From positions 620,001 through 684,000 of the forward strand of contig NZ_SDPT01000001.1 in assembly GCF_004135605.1 (NCBI RefSeq): DNA of 64,000 bases, given 5' to 3'. Position 1 is the first letter of the stretch; each line of letters starts with the position of its first letter. Source of the stretch: Sphingomonas desiccabilis. Its GTDB lineage: Bacteria; Pseudomonadota; Alphaproteobacteria; Sphingomonadales; Sphingomonadaceae. The position numbers and the translations under genes are program-made. The notes beneath the pieces are model-generated. The model searched no databases. It was not told the origin of the DNA and saw nothing but the letters and a program-made list of their open reading frames with translations. Shown piece after piece: positions 15,450-25,603 of the stretch.

Positions 15450-18374
15450 ATGCCGCGCACGATGGCGATCTATCATTTCAGCGCCAAGGTCATCAGCCGC
15501 GCGAACGGCTCCAGCGCCGTTGCGTCCGCTGCGTATCGCTCGGCATCCGAGCTGTACGACGCGCGGCTTGGACGTGCCCATGATTTCTCCAACAAGGCCG
15601 GCGTCATCCACTCCGAAGTGCTGTTGCCGAAGGACGCGCCGGAGCGCCTGTCGGATCGCACGACGTTGTGGAACGAGGTGGAGGCAGGGGAGAAGCGCAA
15701 GGACGCACAGCTTGCCCGAGAAGTGGAGTTCTCGATCCCGCGCGAGATGAACGAGAAACAGGGCGTGAGCCTCGCCCGCGATTTCGTGGAAAAGGAGTTC
15801 GTGAAGCGCGGGATGGTCGCCGACCTCAACGTGCATTGGGACAAGGCAAAGGACGGCAGCCCGAAGCCGCACGCGCATGTTATGCTGGCGATGCGCGAAG
15901 TGGGGCAGGAGGGGTTCGGCAAGAAGGTCCGGGACTGGAACGCGACCGAGCTGTTGAAGGGCTGGCGCGAAGCATGGGCGGCGCATGTCAACGAACGCAT
16001 GGCGGAGCTGGGGCTGGAGGGGCGGATCGACCATCGTTCCTATGAAGACCAGGGCATTGCGCTAGAGCCGCAGCACAAGATCGGCCCGGCAGGAATGCGC
16101 CGGCTCGACCGCGGCGAGGACGCCGAGCGTGCCGAGGATCACCGGCGCATCGCGCGGGAGAATGGCGAGAAGATCGCGGCCGACCCGCGCATCGCGCTCG
16201 ACGGCATCACCCGGCAACAGGCGACCTTCACCACCCGCGACCTTGCCGCGTTCGTCTTCCGCCATTCGGACGGCAAGGATCAGTTCGACCGGGTGATGGC
16301 GGCAGTGCGCTCCAGTCCCGAGCTGGTGGCATTGGGCAAGGACGGACGCGACCAGGAGCGGTTCACGTCCCGCGAGATGATCGCGACCGAGGCGCGTCTG
16401 GAGAAGGCCGGCGACGAGCTGGCGCGACGCGATGGGCATGGCGTATCCGAGCGGCACCGTGTCGGTGCGCTGGGGGCTGCTGAGGAGCGCGGGCTGGTGC
16501 TGTCGGGCGAGCAGCGCGACGCCTTCGACCATATCACTCAAGATCGGGGCCTTGCGTCGGTCATCGGCTATGCCGGCACCGGCAAGTCGGCAATGCTGGG
16601 CGTCGCGCGCGAGGCATGGGAGCGCCAAGGCTATCAGGTGCGCGGCGCTGCCCTGTCCGGCATCGCGGCCGAGAATCTGGAGGGCGGGTCCGGCATCCGG
16701 TCCCGCACCATCGCCAGCCTTGAACATGGCTGGGCGCAGGGCCGTGACCAGCTCACCCGCAATGACGTGCTGGTGCTGGACGAGGCGGGCATGATCGGCA
16801 CCCGCCAGATGGAGCGAGTGCTGTCCCATGCCCGTGACGCTGGCGCCAAGGTGGTGCTGGTGGGCGACCCCGAGCAGTTGCAGGCGATCGAAGCCGGCGC
16901 GGCGTTCCGATCGATCGCCGAGCGCCACGGCGCGGCCGAGATCACCGAGGTTCGCCGGCAGCGTGACGACTGGCAGAAGGACGCGACGCGCGCGCTGGCG
17001 ACCGGCCGCACGGCCGAGGCGATCCATGCCTATGCCGACCGCGACATGATCCAGGCGGCCGACACACGCGAGGGCGCGCGGGCCGAGCTGGTGGAGGGCT
17101 GGGATCGCCAGCGCCAGGCCGATCCCGACAAGACCCGCATCATTCTCACTCACACCAATGCCGAGGTGCGCGAGCTGAACCAGGAGGCACGCGAGCGGGT
17201 GCGCGCGTCGGGCGGGCTGGCCGAGGACGTGAGCGTCACTGTCGATCGGGGTGCGCGCGAGTTCGCGGCCGGCGACCGCATCATGTTCCTGCGCAACGAG
17301 CGCTCGCTTGGCGTGAAGAACGGCACGCTGGGCACGTTGGAGCGGGTCGAGGGCGGGCATATGGCGGTGCGGCTCGACGGGGGCGGGCGCGCCGCGTTCG
17401 ACCTCAAGGACTATGGCGCGGTCGATCACGGCTATGCCGCCACCTTCCACAAGTCGCAGGGCGTGACCGTCGATCGCGCGCACCTCCTCGCGACGCCGGG
17501 GATGGATCGGCACAGCGCCTATGTCGGCATGTCGCGGCACCGCGACGGGGTGCAGCTCCACTATGGGCGCGATGACTTCGCCGATCAGCGCCAGCTTGCC
17601 CGCGTGCTGTCGCGAGACCGCGCCAAGGACATGGCCGGCGACTATGCCGTGCCGTCCGACGAGGACCGGACGCGCAGCTTCGCCGAGCGGCGGGAGATAC
17701 GCTGGCCCGAGCGGGCGCGGGAAATCGTTCACCAGGTCCGCGACAGGGCCAGGGACATGTTCGCGGGCTTCCGGCCCAAGCCTGCCGCCACGCCGGAGGA
17801 GGCACCTATCCCGGATCGTGTCGGCGCGGCGATCGGCGGCAAGCCGGACCAGGCCAGGGCGATCGAACGCTATGCGCGCGCGTCTGCCGATATAGGCCGG
17901 ATGCGTGCACAGGAGCTGCCGGTGCTGCCGCATCAGGAGAGCGCGTTGCGCCGCGCCGGCGAGGCGCTGGACCAGGTGCGGCCTGATGCCGCGCGTGACC
18001 TCGCTTCCGTCTTCCGCCGCGATCCCGGGCTGATCGGGCAGGCAGCCGGGGGGAACACAGCCGGCGCGGTGCGCGCGATGGCCGAGGAGCGCCGGGTGCG
18101 GCTCGACCCCGACGCGCGCGCCGACCGGTTCGTGGAGAGCTGGCAAAGCCTGGCGCGCGAGCGGGCAGGCGGGCACCAGGCACGGGCCGACAACGCCACC
18201 ACGCGCATGGGCGCGATGGCCGAGGGCCTGCGCCGCGACCCCGAACTGACGAAGGCGCTGGAGCGCCGCGCGCCCGAGCTGGAGCTGAAACTGGAGCGCG
18301 GCCGAAGCATCGAAAAATCGCTGGAGCAGTCGATCGGGATCGGTCTCGAGCGCGACAGGGGCATGAGCCGATAA
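15450..18374 (+). CDS. traA: Ti-type conjugative relaxase/helicase TraA
   Basis: The ~974-residue protein nicks and unwinds plasmid DNA for transfer. The N-terminal MobA/MobL relaxase domain (MAIYHFSAKVISR; then NVHW and KPHAHVML, residues ~127-145, carrying the metal-binding histidines) is followed by a RecD-like helicase with Walker A GYAGTGKSAML near residue 373, Walker B VLVLDEAGMIG near 440, and HKSQGVTVDRAHLL. Starts at 15450 and 15462 are both possible; AAGAAG lies upstream of the first. No TraG coupling protein or mating-pore genes occur in the window, so the plasmid is mobilisable here and self-transmissible only if those lie elsewhere. Confidence 0.93.
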   Translation: MPRTMAIYHFSAKVISRANGSSAVASAAYRSASELYDARLGRAHDFSNKAGVIHSEVLLPKDAPERLSDRTTLWNEVEAGEKRKDAQLAREVEFSIPREMNEKQGVSLARDFVEKEFVKRGMVADLNVHWDKAKDGSPKPHAHVMLAMREVGQEGFGKKVRDWNATELLKGWREAWAAHVNERMAELGLEGRIDHRSYEDQGIALEPQHKIGPAGMRRLDRGEDAERAEDHRRIARENGEKIAADPRIALDGITRQQATFTTRDLAAFVFRHSDGKDQFDRVMAAVRSSPELVALGKDGRDQERFTSREMIATEARLEKAGDELARRDGHGVSERHRVGALGAAEERGLVLSGEQRDAFDHITQDRGLASVIGYAGTGKSAMLGVAREAWERQGYQVRGAALSGIAAENLEGGSGIRSRTIASLEHGWAQGRDQLTRNDVLVLDEAGMIGTRQMERVLSHARDAGAKVVLVGDPEQLQAIEAGAAFRSIAERHGAAEITEVRRQRDDWQKDATRALATGRTAEAIHAYADRDMIQAADTREGARAELVEGWDRQRQADPDKTRIILTHTNAEVRELNQEARERVRASGGLAEDVSVTVDRGAREFAAGDRIMFLRNERSLGVKNGTLGTLERVEGGHMAVRLDGGGRAAFDLKDYGAVDHGYAATFHKSQGVTVDRAHLLATPGMDRHSAYVGMSRHRDGVQLHYGRDDFADQRQLARVLSRDRAKDMAGDYAVPSDEDRTRSFAERREIRWPERAREIVHQVRDRARDMFAGFRPKPAATPEEAPIPDRVGAAIGGKPDQARAIERYARASADIGRMRAQELPVLPHQESALRRAGEALDQVRPDAARDLASVFRRDPGLIGQAAGGNTAGAVRAMAEERRVRLDPDARADRFVESWQSLARERAGGHQARADNATTRMGAMAEGLRRDPELTKALERRAPELELKLERGRSIEKSLEQSIGIGLERDRGMSR

Positions 18375-18386
18375 GGGGAAAACGTG

Positions 18387-19085
18387 ATGGCGGATGACGA
18401 AGGGCCGAGTGAAGCCGCGCAGGCGTTCCAGGAGCTGCGCGCGGAGGTGACGCTGATGCGCCGTGCCGTCGAGCGTCTGACGGCCGAGCGCATGGAGGTG
18501 CCCGAGCCGCCCGATTATTCCGAGACGTTGGGCGTGATCGCCAACAACATCACCGCCACGGCGCAGCGCGTCGATATGCTGGTCAAAAGCCCGATGCTGG
18601 CGATGACGCCGGAGCAGTTGGCCGGGCGGATCACCGCGGCGGCAAGCACGGCGCGCCAGGAAGACCGGCAGACGATCGCTACGGCGCGCACCGGCCTGGA
18701 GGACGTGACCCGCCAGCTTCACGGTTATGTCGTCTCGGCACGGCGCAGCGACGAGCAGAACCGCTGGTTGATGTGGAGCGCGATCGGCGGGATCGTGGTC
18801 GGCATGATCCTGTGGGCGGTGTTCGCCGGCATTGTCGCGCGCGCCGTGCCCGCGAGCTGGCAATGGCCGGAGAAGATGGCGGCACGCTCGCTCGACCTGC
18901 CGATGTGGGAAGGCGGCCAGCGCCTCATGCGGGCAAGCGCGCCCGATGCTTTCGCCAGTATCGCGGCAGGCGATCGGATCGTCACTGCCAATCGTAAGGC
19001 ACTGGAGGCTTGCCGGAAGCGTGCGGATCGGAAGGCCGTGACGGTTCGATGCACCGTCAACGTGGGAGCAAACCAGGCACGATAG
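18387..19085 (+). CDS. DUF6118-like membrane-anchored protein downstream of traA
   Basis: The ~232-residue protein follows traA after 12 bases, with AAGGGG before the start (a GTG three bases upstream is an alternative). Residues 1-120 are soluble and partly helical (AAQAFQELRAEVTLMRRAVE), then one hydrophobic span (MWSAIGGIVVGMILWAVFAG) is followed by a periplasmic or cytoplasmic tail with WQWPEKMAARSLDLPMWEGG. This is the protein usually found after traA in sphingomonad plasmids. A truncated, frameshifted second copy is at 40069-40498. Confidence 0.75.
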   Translation: MADDEGPSEAAQAFQELRAEVTLMRRAVERLTAERMEVPEPPDYSETLGVIANNITATAQRVDMLVKSPMLAMTPEQLAGRITAAASTARQEDRQTIATARTGLEDVTRQLHGYVVSARRSDEQNRWLMWSAIGGIVVGMILWAVFAGIVARAVPASWQWPEKMAARSLDLPMWEGGQRLMRASAPDAFASIAAGDRIVTANRKALEACRKRADRKAVTVRCTVNVGANQAR

Positions 19086-19111
19086 TGCAGACTGACGTGC
19101 TCCCCGTCTTG

Positions 19112-20017
19112 TTACCGCTCAGACGTAGAGTCCTTGGGTTCATGCTTGACGGTTGAGGGGATGGCAACGTGGTCCGGGGCATGCCCCGGACCACGTTGGC
19201 CGGCGATCTGAGCGGGGGTGCGCCCGCCAAGCTGGGAATGCGGCCTGACGGTGTTGTAGTCGTGGCGCCAGGCAGCCAGCACCGTTCTGGCATGCGCCAG
19301 CGAGGTGAACAGCGTCTCGTTGAGGCACTCGTCGCGCAGGCGGCCGTTGAAGCTCTCCACGAAGGCGTTCTGGGTCGGCTTGCCCGGCGCGATGTAGTGC
19401 CACTCGACCTGCCGTTCCTGCGACCAACGCAGGATGGCGACCGAGGTGAGCTCGGTGCCATTGTCGCTGACAATCAGGAGCGGCTTGCCGCGCTCACCCA
19501 GCAGCGCCGTCAGCTCGCGTGCGACACGGGCGCCGGACAGTGACGTGTCCGCCACCAGGGCTAGGCACTCCCGGCTGAAGTCATCGAACACTGCCAGGAT
19601 GCGGAAGCGCCGGCCGCAGACGAAGGCGTCTGATACGAAGTCGAGGCTCCAGCGCTGGTTCGGCTCCTGCGGTACCGTCATCGGTGCGCGCGTGCCGAGC
19701 GCCCGCTTGCGCCCGCCACGCCGGCGCACCTTCAGCCCCTCCTCGCGGTAGATCCGCAGCAGCTTCTTATGGTTGGGCGCCAGCCCCTCCCGGGCGAGGA
19801 GGTAACCCAGGCGCCGATAGCCGAACCGGCGACGTTCCGTCGCCAGCTCCCGCAGGCGCTGGCGCAGGGTGCCGTCGTCGGACCGCACCGGCTCGTACCG
19901 GACGACCCGACGCGCCACGCCGACGATGTCGCAGGCGCGGCGCTCGCTTAGGTTCAGCTTGTCGCGGATGAGATGGACCGCCCGCCGCTTCGCGTCGGGC
20001 GTCACCAGTTTTTTCCC
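19112..20017 (-). CDS. IS3-family transposase OrfB (DDE integrase domain)
   Basis: Translated by frameshifting from orfA, this part carries an HTH_21-like region ([17 protein letters not shown]) and the rve catalytic core with DDE residues: first Asp in [11 protein letters not shown], second in [12 protein letters not shown] and Glu in [14 protein letters not shown]. The frame has no start of its own near the overlap; reading begins at the slippery site. All catalytic motifs are present, so the transposase may be active. Confidence 0.9.
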   Translation of the reverse strand, partial: GKKLVTPDAKRRAVHLIRDKLNLSERRACDIVGVARRVVRYEPVRSDDGTLRQRLRELATERRRFGYRRLGYLLAREGLAPNHKKLLRIYREEGLKVRRRGGRKRALGTRAPMTVPQEPNQRWSLDFVSDAFVCGRRFRILAVFDDFSRECLALVADTSLSGARVARELTALLGERGKPLLIVSDNGTELTSVAILRWSQERQVEWHYIAPGKPTQNAFVESFNGRLRDECLNETLFTSLAHARTVLAAWRHDYNTVRPHSQLGGRTPAQIAGQRGPGHAPDHVAIPSTVKHEPKDSTSER

Positions 20018-20226
20018 GCGATCTCCTTGAGCGCCGCATTGTCGAGCATGGCATCCCCCAGCAACCGCTTCAGGCGCGCGTTCTCGTCCTCCAGCGCCTT
20101 CAGCCGGCGCGCCTCGGATATCTCCAGGCCGCCATATTTGGCCTTCCACTTGTAGAACGTCGCGTCGCTGATCCCGTGCTTGCGGCACACGTCCGCCGTC
20201 CTCGTGCCGGCCTCCTGCTCCTTCAC
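20002..20226 (-). CDS. IS3-family OrfA (HTH, leucine zipper)
   Basis: The ORF encodes [20 protein letters not shown] (HTH) and a leucine-zipper-like helix [20 protein letters not shown]. The usual start of the family would be MKRSRF... about 12 codons upstream; that ATG (around 20262) is in another frame because one base is missing after TTT, so either a GTG at 20226 is used or orfA is disrupted at its 5' end. It ends at 20002 just after the slippery site. Confidence 0.75.
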   Translation of the reverse strand: MKEQEAGTRTADVCRKHGISDATFYKWKAKYGGLEISEARRLKALEDENARLKRLLGDAMLDNAALKEIAGKNW

Positions 20227-20330
20227 GATCGCGATGATCTGCTCGTCCGAAACCTGCTCCGCTTCATCTGTCCATCTCCTGTCGAGGCGGACTCTACCTC
20301 ATCGCGGTCACATTCCAGGGGAGCACGTCA

Positions 20331-20524
20331 AACGGCCTCTACAAAGCCGAGGTGATCCACAGACGCGGGCCGTGGCGGAGCTTCGAGGCCGTCGAATATG
20401 CCACGCTCGAATGGGTCGATTGGTTCAACCATCGCCGCCTGCTCGAACCCATCGGCAACATCCCGCCTGCCGAACCGAAGAGCAATATTATGCTGCCGCA
20501 GAGAACCTCGATATGGCAGCGTAA
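20331..20524 (+). pseudogene. 3' remnant of a different IS3-family transposase
   Basis: Starting exactly at the right end of the intact IS, the frame encodes NGLYKAEVIHRRGPWRSFEA, then WVDWFNHRRLLEPIGNIPPA, the conserved C-terminus of IS3-group OrfB; after a one-base frameshift it ends YYAAAENLDMAA at 20524. The following bases up to about 20563 (TCCGGCAAACCCGGGGCGGT) look like the right terminus of that older element. The intact IS therefore inserted into or beside an older IS3 copy. Confidence 0.8.
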
Positions 20525-20563
20525 CTTACAACCCACTGCCTCCGGCAAACCCGGGGCGGTTCA

Positions 20564-20740
20564 GACCGCATCAGCCGCCTCCCGCTTCCCGAAGCCGAGC
20601 GCTTGGTCGAAACCATTCGAGCCAAGGGCGCCCGTCTCGCAGTCCCCGGCATCCTCGATCTGTCCGAACTGCTCGCTGACACCATCGGCGTGTCGCGGAT
20701 CGTCCTGGAAGCGGTGCAAGACATGCTCCTGCGCGTATGA
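20564..20740 (+). pseudogene. Internal fragment of a serine resolvase
   Basis: The fragment encodes DRISRLPLPEAERLVETIRA, KGARLAVPGILDLSELLAD, then RIVLEAVQDMLLRV and a stop, closely matching the middle of the intact resolvase at 46445-47164 (DRISRLPLAEAELLV...). Both the catalytic N-terminus and the HTH C-terminus are missing. The left side abuts the older IS3 end, suggesting that the IS landed in a resolvase gene. Confidence 0.8.
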
Positions 20741-20969
20741 TGGCCTGTACAACGACGGGTTGCTTGGCGCATCGACGCAACCCGTGAGGTCCGCTTTCCA
20801 CAAGCCCCTATTCGAGTTCGGTAGAACCTCGTATAGGCCGGCCGTGTGCAGTTGCAGCATAACGTGGACGTGGAAGCAGTCCTGTGTCTTCATGGCTCAA
20901 GGGCGCTAGGGCCGCGATCACAGGTGTGTTGGCCTTAGGATCAACTACCAAGTGGGGAAATTGGATTGG

Positions 20970-22136
20970 ATGAAGATCGCGGTTTTCGGGCTAGGTTATG
21001 TCGGTCTTTCCAACGCCGTCCTCCTTGCGCAGCACAACGAAGTGGCAGCCGTGGACATTTCGGCCGATCGCGTCGAGATGCTCAATTCGCGTAAGTCGGC
21101 GATCATCGATGCCGAATTGGAAGAGTTTCTGACCACGCGGCCGCTCAATCTCACCGCCACACTGGACGCAAGGCAAGCTCTCGACGGCGCCGACTACGTG
21201 ATCGTCGCCACACCGACCAACTACGACGTTGACACCAACAAGTTCGATACTTCGTCCGTCGAAGCGGTGATCCAGACCGCGAAAGAAGGTAATCCGGAAG
21301 CCACGATCGTGATCAAGTCGACAATCCCCGTTGGCTTCGTGGAGGACGTTCGGCAGCGCCTGAGAACGGACCAGGTCATCTTCAGCCCGGAATTCCTGCG
21401 CGAAGGCCGAGCCCTTTATGACAATCTGCATCCTTCACGCATCATCGTCGGCGAGCGCTCGGAGCGGGCGCGGATCTTCGCGAACCTCCTGTTCGAAGGT
21501 GCCGAGAAGAACGACGTCGAAATCCTGTTCACCGATCCGAACGAGGCGGAAGCGATCAAGCTTTTCGCCAACACCTACCTCGCCATGCGCGTGGCCTTCT
21601 TCAACGAACTGGACAGCTATGCGATCGCCCACGGCATGGATTCACGCCAGATCATCGTGGGCGTCGGCCTGGATCCGCGCATAGGTCAACATTACAATAA
21701 TCCCAGCTTTGGGTATGGCGGATATTGCCTGCCGAAGGATACGAAGCAACTACTGGCAAACTACTCCGAGGTGCCCCAGAACCTTATTCGTGCTATTGTG
21801 GATGCCAACAGCACCCGTAAGGAATTTCTGGCCGACCAGATCATTGCAACATCTCCTAAGAAGGTCGGTGTGTTTCGTCTCGTGATGAAGTCCGGATCTG
21901 ACAATTTCAGGCAATCCTCGATACAAGGCATTATGAAGAGAATCAAAGCCAAGGGTATAGAGGTGGTAATATATGAGCCCGCCATGGCTGAGGCGGAATT
22001 CTTCGGTTCTCGGGTAAGTCAAGACATCGACGCGTTCAAAGGCGAGTGCGACATAATAATCGCAAATCGCATTACCGATTCTCTCGCGGATGTGAAAGAG
22101 AAGGTTTTCACCCGCGATCTGTTCGGGTCGGACTGA
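20970..22136 (+). CDS. ugd: UDP-glucose 6-dehydrogenase, short enterobacterial type
   Basis: This 388-residue protein belongs to the compact Ugd group (as in E. coli Ugd), unlike the two longer copies at 1424 and 56551. [20 protein letters not shown] is the Rossmann start; [15 protein letters not shown] and KSTIPVGF are typical; the catalytic cysteine is in GGYCLPKDT. It makes UDP-glucuronate and opens the plus-strand block ugd-gmd-fcl-glycosyltransferase. The start at 20970 fits the family; a GTG at 20952 is an alternative. The C-terminal third is richer in A/T than the genes to its right. Confidence 0.93.
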   Translation: MKIAVFGLGYVGLSNAVLLAQHNEVAAVDISADRVEMLNSRKSAIIDAELEEFLTTRPLNLTATLDARQALDGADYVIVATPTNYDVDTNKFDTSSVEAVIQTAKEGNPEATIVIKSTIPVGFVEDVRQRLRTDQVIFSPEFLREGRALYDNLHPSRIIVGERSERARIFANLLFEGAEKNDVEILFTDPNEAEAIKLFANTYLAMRVAFFNELDSYAIAHGMDSRQIIVGVGLDPRIGQHYNNPSFGYGGYCLPKDTKQLLANYSEVPQNLIRAIVDANSTRKEFLADQIIATSPKKVGVFRLVMKSGSDNFRQSSIQGIMKRIKAKGIEVVIYEPAMAEAEFFGSRVSQDIDAFKGECDIIIANRITDSLADVKEKVFTRDLFGSD

Positions 22137-22180
22137 GTGATGATTGTCACGAAAAGTCCTGCCATTGAAAGGGGCTTGAA

Positions 22181-23308
22181 TTGAGCGGTAAGAAAGTAGC
22201 ACTCATCACCGGGGTGACCGGGCAAGATGGTTCCTATCTTGCGGAGCTTCTGCTTGAGAAAGGCTATGAGGTTCATGGTATAAAGCGTCGTGCATCGCTG
22301 TTCAACACCCAGCGTATTGACCATATCTACCAGGATCCGCACACGCCCTCACCGGAACTGAAGCTGCACTATGGCGACTTGTCGGACACGTCGAACCTGA
22401 CACGTATTGTTCAGGAAATTCAGCCCGACGAGGTCTACAATCTGGGCGCGCAAAGCCATGTTGCCGTGAGCTTCGAGGCTCCCGAGTATACTGCGGATGT
22501 CGATGCGATCGGCACCTTGCGCTTGCTCGAGGCCATCCGCTTCCTGGGCCTGGAGAAGAAGACCCGCTTCTACCAGGCATCGACATCCGAGCTTTACGGC
22601 CTCGTGCAGGAGATTCCCCAGCGCGAGAGCACGCCCTTCTACCCGCGCTCGCCCTACGCGGTGGCCAAGCTCTACGCGTACTGGATCACGGTCAATTACC
22701 GTGAAGCGTATGGCATGTACGCTTGCAACGGTGTGCTGTTCAATCACGAGAGCCCGCGCCGCGGCGAGACCTTCGTGACCCGCAAAATCACTCGCGGGCT
22801 TGCGAACATCGCCCAAGGCCTCGAGTCTTGCCTCTACATGGGCAACATCGATTCCCTGCGCGATTGGGGGCACGCCAAGGACTACGTCCGCATGCAATGG
22901 ATGATGTTGCAGCAGGAGCAGCCCGAGGATTTCGTGATCGCCACTGGCGTACAGTACTCCGTTCGCGAATTCATCACATGGTCTGCCCGGCATCTTGGCA
23001 TCACGCTTCGTTTCGAGGGTGACGGCGTCGACGAGGTGGGCATTGTCGAGACCGTGACCGGCGAAGATGCACCGGCGGTGATGGCAGGCGATGTGATCGT
23101 TCGTATCGATCCGCGCTATTTCCGGCCTGCGGAAGTCGACACGCTGCTGGGCGATCCTGCGAAGGCGAAGGAGAAGCTCGGCTGGGTGCCGGAGATCACC
23201 GTTCAAACCATGTGCGAGGAAATGGTGGGCGAGGACCTCAAGGTCGCCAAGCGCCACGCCCTGCTGAAGCAGCATGGGTACAACATCCCGGTTTCCCTGG
23301 AATCCTGA
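22181..23308 (+). CDS. gmd: GDP-mannose 4,6-dehydratase
   Basis: The 375-residue SDR enzyme converts GDP-D-mannose to GDP-4-keto-6-deoxymannose, the first step to GDP-L-fucose. It starts at a TTG with AAAGGGG about 8 bases upstream. The motifs are [15 protein letters not shown] (NADP binding), [10 protein letters not shown], the catalytic S-x-Y-x3-K with STSELYG and [11 protein letters not shown], and [16 protein letters not shown]. It is followed after 16 bases by fcl, and the two form the full fucose pathway. Confidence 0.97.
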   Translation: MSGKKVALITGVTGQDGSYLAELLLEKGYEVHGIKRRASLFNTQRIDHIYQDPHTPSPELKLHYGDLSDTSNLTRIVQEIQPDEVYNLGAQSHVAVSFEAPEYTADVDAIGTLRLLEAIRFLGLEKKTRFYQASTSELYGLVQEIPQRESTPFYPRSPYAVAKLYAYWITVNYREAYGMYACNGVLFNHESPRRGETFVTRKITRGLANIAQGLESCLYMGNIDSLRDWGHAKDYVRMQWMMLQQEQPEDFVIATGVQYSVREFITWSARHLGITLRFEGDGVDEVGIVETVTGEDAPAVMAGDVIVRIDPRYFRPAEVDTLLGDPAKAKEKLGWVPEITVQTMCEEMVGEDLKVAKRHALLKQHGYNIPVSLES

Positions 23309-23324
23309 TCGAGGAATACGGAAG

Positions 23325-24293
23325 ATGCGCGTCTTCGTAGCGGGACACCGCGGAATGGTCGGTGGAGCCATCAGCCGCAAGCTGATGGAATGCGGCAACG
23401 ATGTGGTGACACGCACTCGTTCGGAACTCGATCTGACGGATCAAGGCGCGGTTCGCCGGTTCTTCGCGGACGAGAAGGTCGACGCGGTCGTTCTGGCGGC
23501 CGCGAAGGTGGGAGGCATCCATGCCAACAACACCTATCCGGCCGAGTTCATCTACGAAAACCTGATGATCGAGTGCAACATCGTTCATCAGGCCTATACC
23601 GCGGGCGTGCAAAAGCTTCTCTTTCTGGGCTCCTCCTGCATCTACCCCCGGGCGGTCGCCCAGCCCATGCGGGAGGATGCGCTGCTGACCGGCACTCTGG
23701 AGCCGACGAACGAACCCTATGCCGTCGCAAAGATCGCGGGGATCAAACTATGCGAGAGCTACAACCGGCAGTACGGTACGGACTACCGGAGCGTGATGCC
23801 GACTAACCTGTATGGTCCTGGCGACAATTTCCATCCGGAAAATTCCCATGTCATGCCAGCGCTCATCCGGCGGTTCCACGAAGCCGTTCAGGACGGCCTC
23901 GGGCAAGTGGCGATCTGGGGCAGCGGCATGCCGCGCCGGGAATTTCTCCATGTCGACGATATGGCCGAGGCATCGTTGTTCGTGCTGGATTTGCCGCTCG
24001 ACCAGTACCAGCTGAATACCGAGCCCATGCTCAGCCACATAAATGTCGGCTATGGGGACGACGTGACCATTCGCGAACTTGCCCTTCTGGTCGCGGATGT
24101 GACGGGCTTCACCGGTGAAATCGTGTTCGATTCATCCAAGCCCGACGGCACCATGCGCAAGCTCATGGACTCCCGGCGCCTCACGGCCATGGGGTGGAAG
24201 CCCACTGTCGATCTGACTCGCGGTGTGCAGGAAACCTATGAGTGGTTCCGGGCGAATGTAGCGGCATCGCAAGCCGTTCCCGTCGGGCATTGA
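23325..24293 (+). CDS. fcl: GDP-L-fucose synthase
   Basis: The 322-residue protein is an NADPH-dependent epimerase-reductase. It starts [16 protein letters not shown] with GAGGA upstream; the longer frame is a gmd overlap. It has [20 protein letters not shown], the catalytic FLGSSCIYP and [10 protein letters not shown] (Ser/Tyr/Lys triad), and [20 protein letters not shown], all specific to Fcl/WcaG. It acts on the product of the adjacent gmd to give GDP-L-fucose for the EPS. Confidence 0.97.
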   Translation: MRVFVAGHRGMVGGAISRKLMECGNDVVTRTRSELDLTDQGAVRRFFADEKVDAVVLAAAKVGGIHANNTYPAEFIYENLMIECNIVHQAYTAGVQKLLFLGSSCIYPRAVAQPMREDALLTGTLEPTNEPYAVAKIAGIKLCESYNRQYGTDYRSVMPTNLYGPGDNFHPENSHVMPALIRRFHEAVQDGLGQVAIWGSGMPRREFLHVDDMAEASLFVLDLPLDQYQLNTEPMLSHINVGYGDDVTIRELALLVADVTGFTGEIVFDSSKPDGTMRKLMDSRRLTAMGWKPTVDLTRGVQETYEWFRANVAASQAVPVGH

Positions 24294-24361
24294 TCGAGCG
24301 GATCGGGAGTGTTTCAGGTCTGCCATGCGGCAAACGGGATCGGCCGGGGGAAAGCAGACCG

Positions 24362-25594
24362 ATGAACGTACTAATCCTTGGCATCAACTATGCTCCGGAG
24401 ATGGTTGGCATCGGCCCGTACACCGCGGGAATGGCGCAGTTTCTCGCCCGGGCCGGACATGCAGTGACGGTTGTATGCGCCAAGCCCTACTACCCCCAGT
24501 GGAAGGTCGATCCGGCGTTCGCAAGCGGTGGCCGCCGCGTCTCGGAGGAGCATGGCGTACGGGTCGTCCGCGTCCCCGTCTACGTTCCCTCGCAGCCGAA
24601 CGGAACTCGGCGCCTGGCGCATCACATGAGTTTCGCGGCCCGAGCTGAAACGGCGATGATCGCGGAAACCCGGCGTTCGAAGCCGGATGTCGTCATCGGC
24701 ATCGCGCCTTCGCTCATATCGACGATCGCCGCCCGCGACGCAGCTCGGCGGACTGGCGCGAAGTTGTGGCTGCACATCCAGGATTTCGAGGTCGAGGCCG
24801 CATTCGCCACCGGATTGTTGCGCGACAAAGGCATATTCGCGAACGCGGCACGCAAGTTCGAAGTCTGGGCGGTGAATGCCGATCGTGTGAGCACCATTTC
24901 ACCGCAGATGTGCCTGAAGCTGGTCGAGAAGGGCATTCCCCGCGACCGGGTGACCGAATTTCGCAATTGGGCAAACATCGATGAGGTCGTGCCTCTCGAT
25001 ACTCCCTCTCCCTTCCGAGCGGAGTGGGGCATCGATCGGCCCCATGTCGCGGTATACTCCGGCAATATCGCCAACAAGCAAGGCATTGAAATCGTCGTAG
25101 AAGCGGCGCGTCTCCTGGACCACCGCAAGGATCTGGCTTTTGTGGTGTGCGGCAATGGCCCCAACCGCGCCAAGCTGCGGGAGAGTTCCGTCGGGCTGGA
25201 CAACATACACTTTCACGATCTTCAGCCGCGAGAACGGCTCTCCGATCTGCTGGGCATGGCTTCCCTGCACCTTCTTCCCCAGATTGCCGGGGCCGCCGAT
25301 CTGGTCCTTCCGTCTAAGCTCACGAATATGCTCGCGTCGGGAAGGCCGGTCGTCGCTACCGCTCTACCGGGCACCGGACTGGCCAAGGAGGTCGAGGGCT
25401 GCGGCCTGGTGACTCCGCCAGGCGATCTGCCGGCCTTCGTGCAAGCCATCGAAGCCCTGCTCGATGACCCCGAACTGCGCGAACGGACCGGCAAGGCCGC
25501 GCGGGAGCGCGCCCTCGAACGTTGGAGCCGGCCTGCTATTTTGAGCCAGTTCGAAAGTCAGTTGCGCGCCTTGACGGAGCCCCACGCAATATAA
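24362..25594 (+). CDS. WcaI-like glycosyltransferase (GT4), probably fucosyl
   Basis: The 410-residue protein resembles WcaI, the colanic-acid glycosyltransferase encoded near gmd-fcl: MNVLILGINYAPEMVGIGPY at the N-terminus, CAKPYYPQWKVDP, WLHIQDFEVEAAFATGLL and the GT-B C-terminal donor site (VAVYSGNIANKQGIEIV, then LPSKLTNMLASGRPVVATAL). GGGGGAAAG precedes the start at 24362. Its position directly after fcl suggests GDP-fucose as donor, which is inference. It is convergent with the epimerase at 25604. Confidence 0.85.
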   Translation: MNVLILGINYAPEMVGIGPYTAGMAQFLARAGHAVTVVCAKPYYPQWKVDPAFASGGRRVSEEHGVRVVRVPVYVPSQPNGTRRLAHHMSFAARAETAMIAETRRSKPDVVIGIAPSLISTIAARDAARRTGAKLWLHIQDFEVEAAFATGLLRDKGIFANAARKFEVWAVNADRVSTISPQMCLKLVEKGIPRDRVTEFRNWANIDEVVPLDTPSPFRAEWGIDRPHVAVYSGNIANKQGIEIVVEAARLLDHRKDLAFVVCGNGPNRAKLRESSVGLDNIHFHDLQPRERLSDLLGMASLHLLPQIAGAADLVLPSKLTNMLASGRPVVATALPGTGLAKEVEGCGLVTPPGDLPAFVQAIEALLDDPELRERTGKAARERALERWSRPAILSQFESQLRALTEPHAI

Positions 25595-25603
25595 GGCCGG
25601 CAA

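Larger units (their letters stand above)
19093..20330 (-). mobile_element. Complete IS3-family insertion sequence, 1238 bp
   Basis: The element is bounded by the inverted ends TGACGTGCTCCCC (left at 19093-19105, right at 20318-20330) and contains overlapping orfA and orfB on the minus strand. The IS3-type slippery sequence A-AAA-AAC at the orfA/orfB overlap (20014-20008) supports programmed -1 frameshifting. No clear 3-5 bp target duplication is visible at the edges (GAC on the left, AAC on the right). A related, deleted copy with the same right end is at 38977-39170. Confidence 0.88.

Noticed and set aside
16062..18863. 933-codon minus-strand frame inside traA
   Set aside because: GC-rich antisense shadow; the plus strand has a full relaxase/helicase with conserved motifs.
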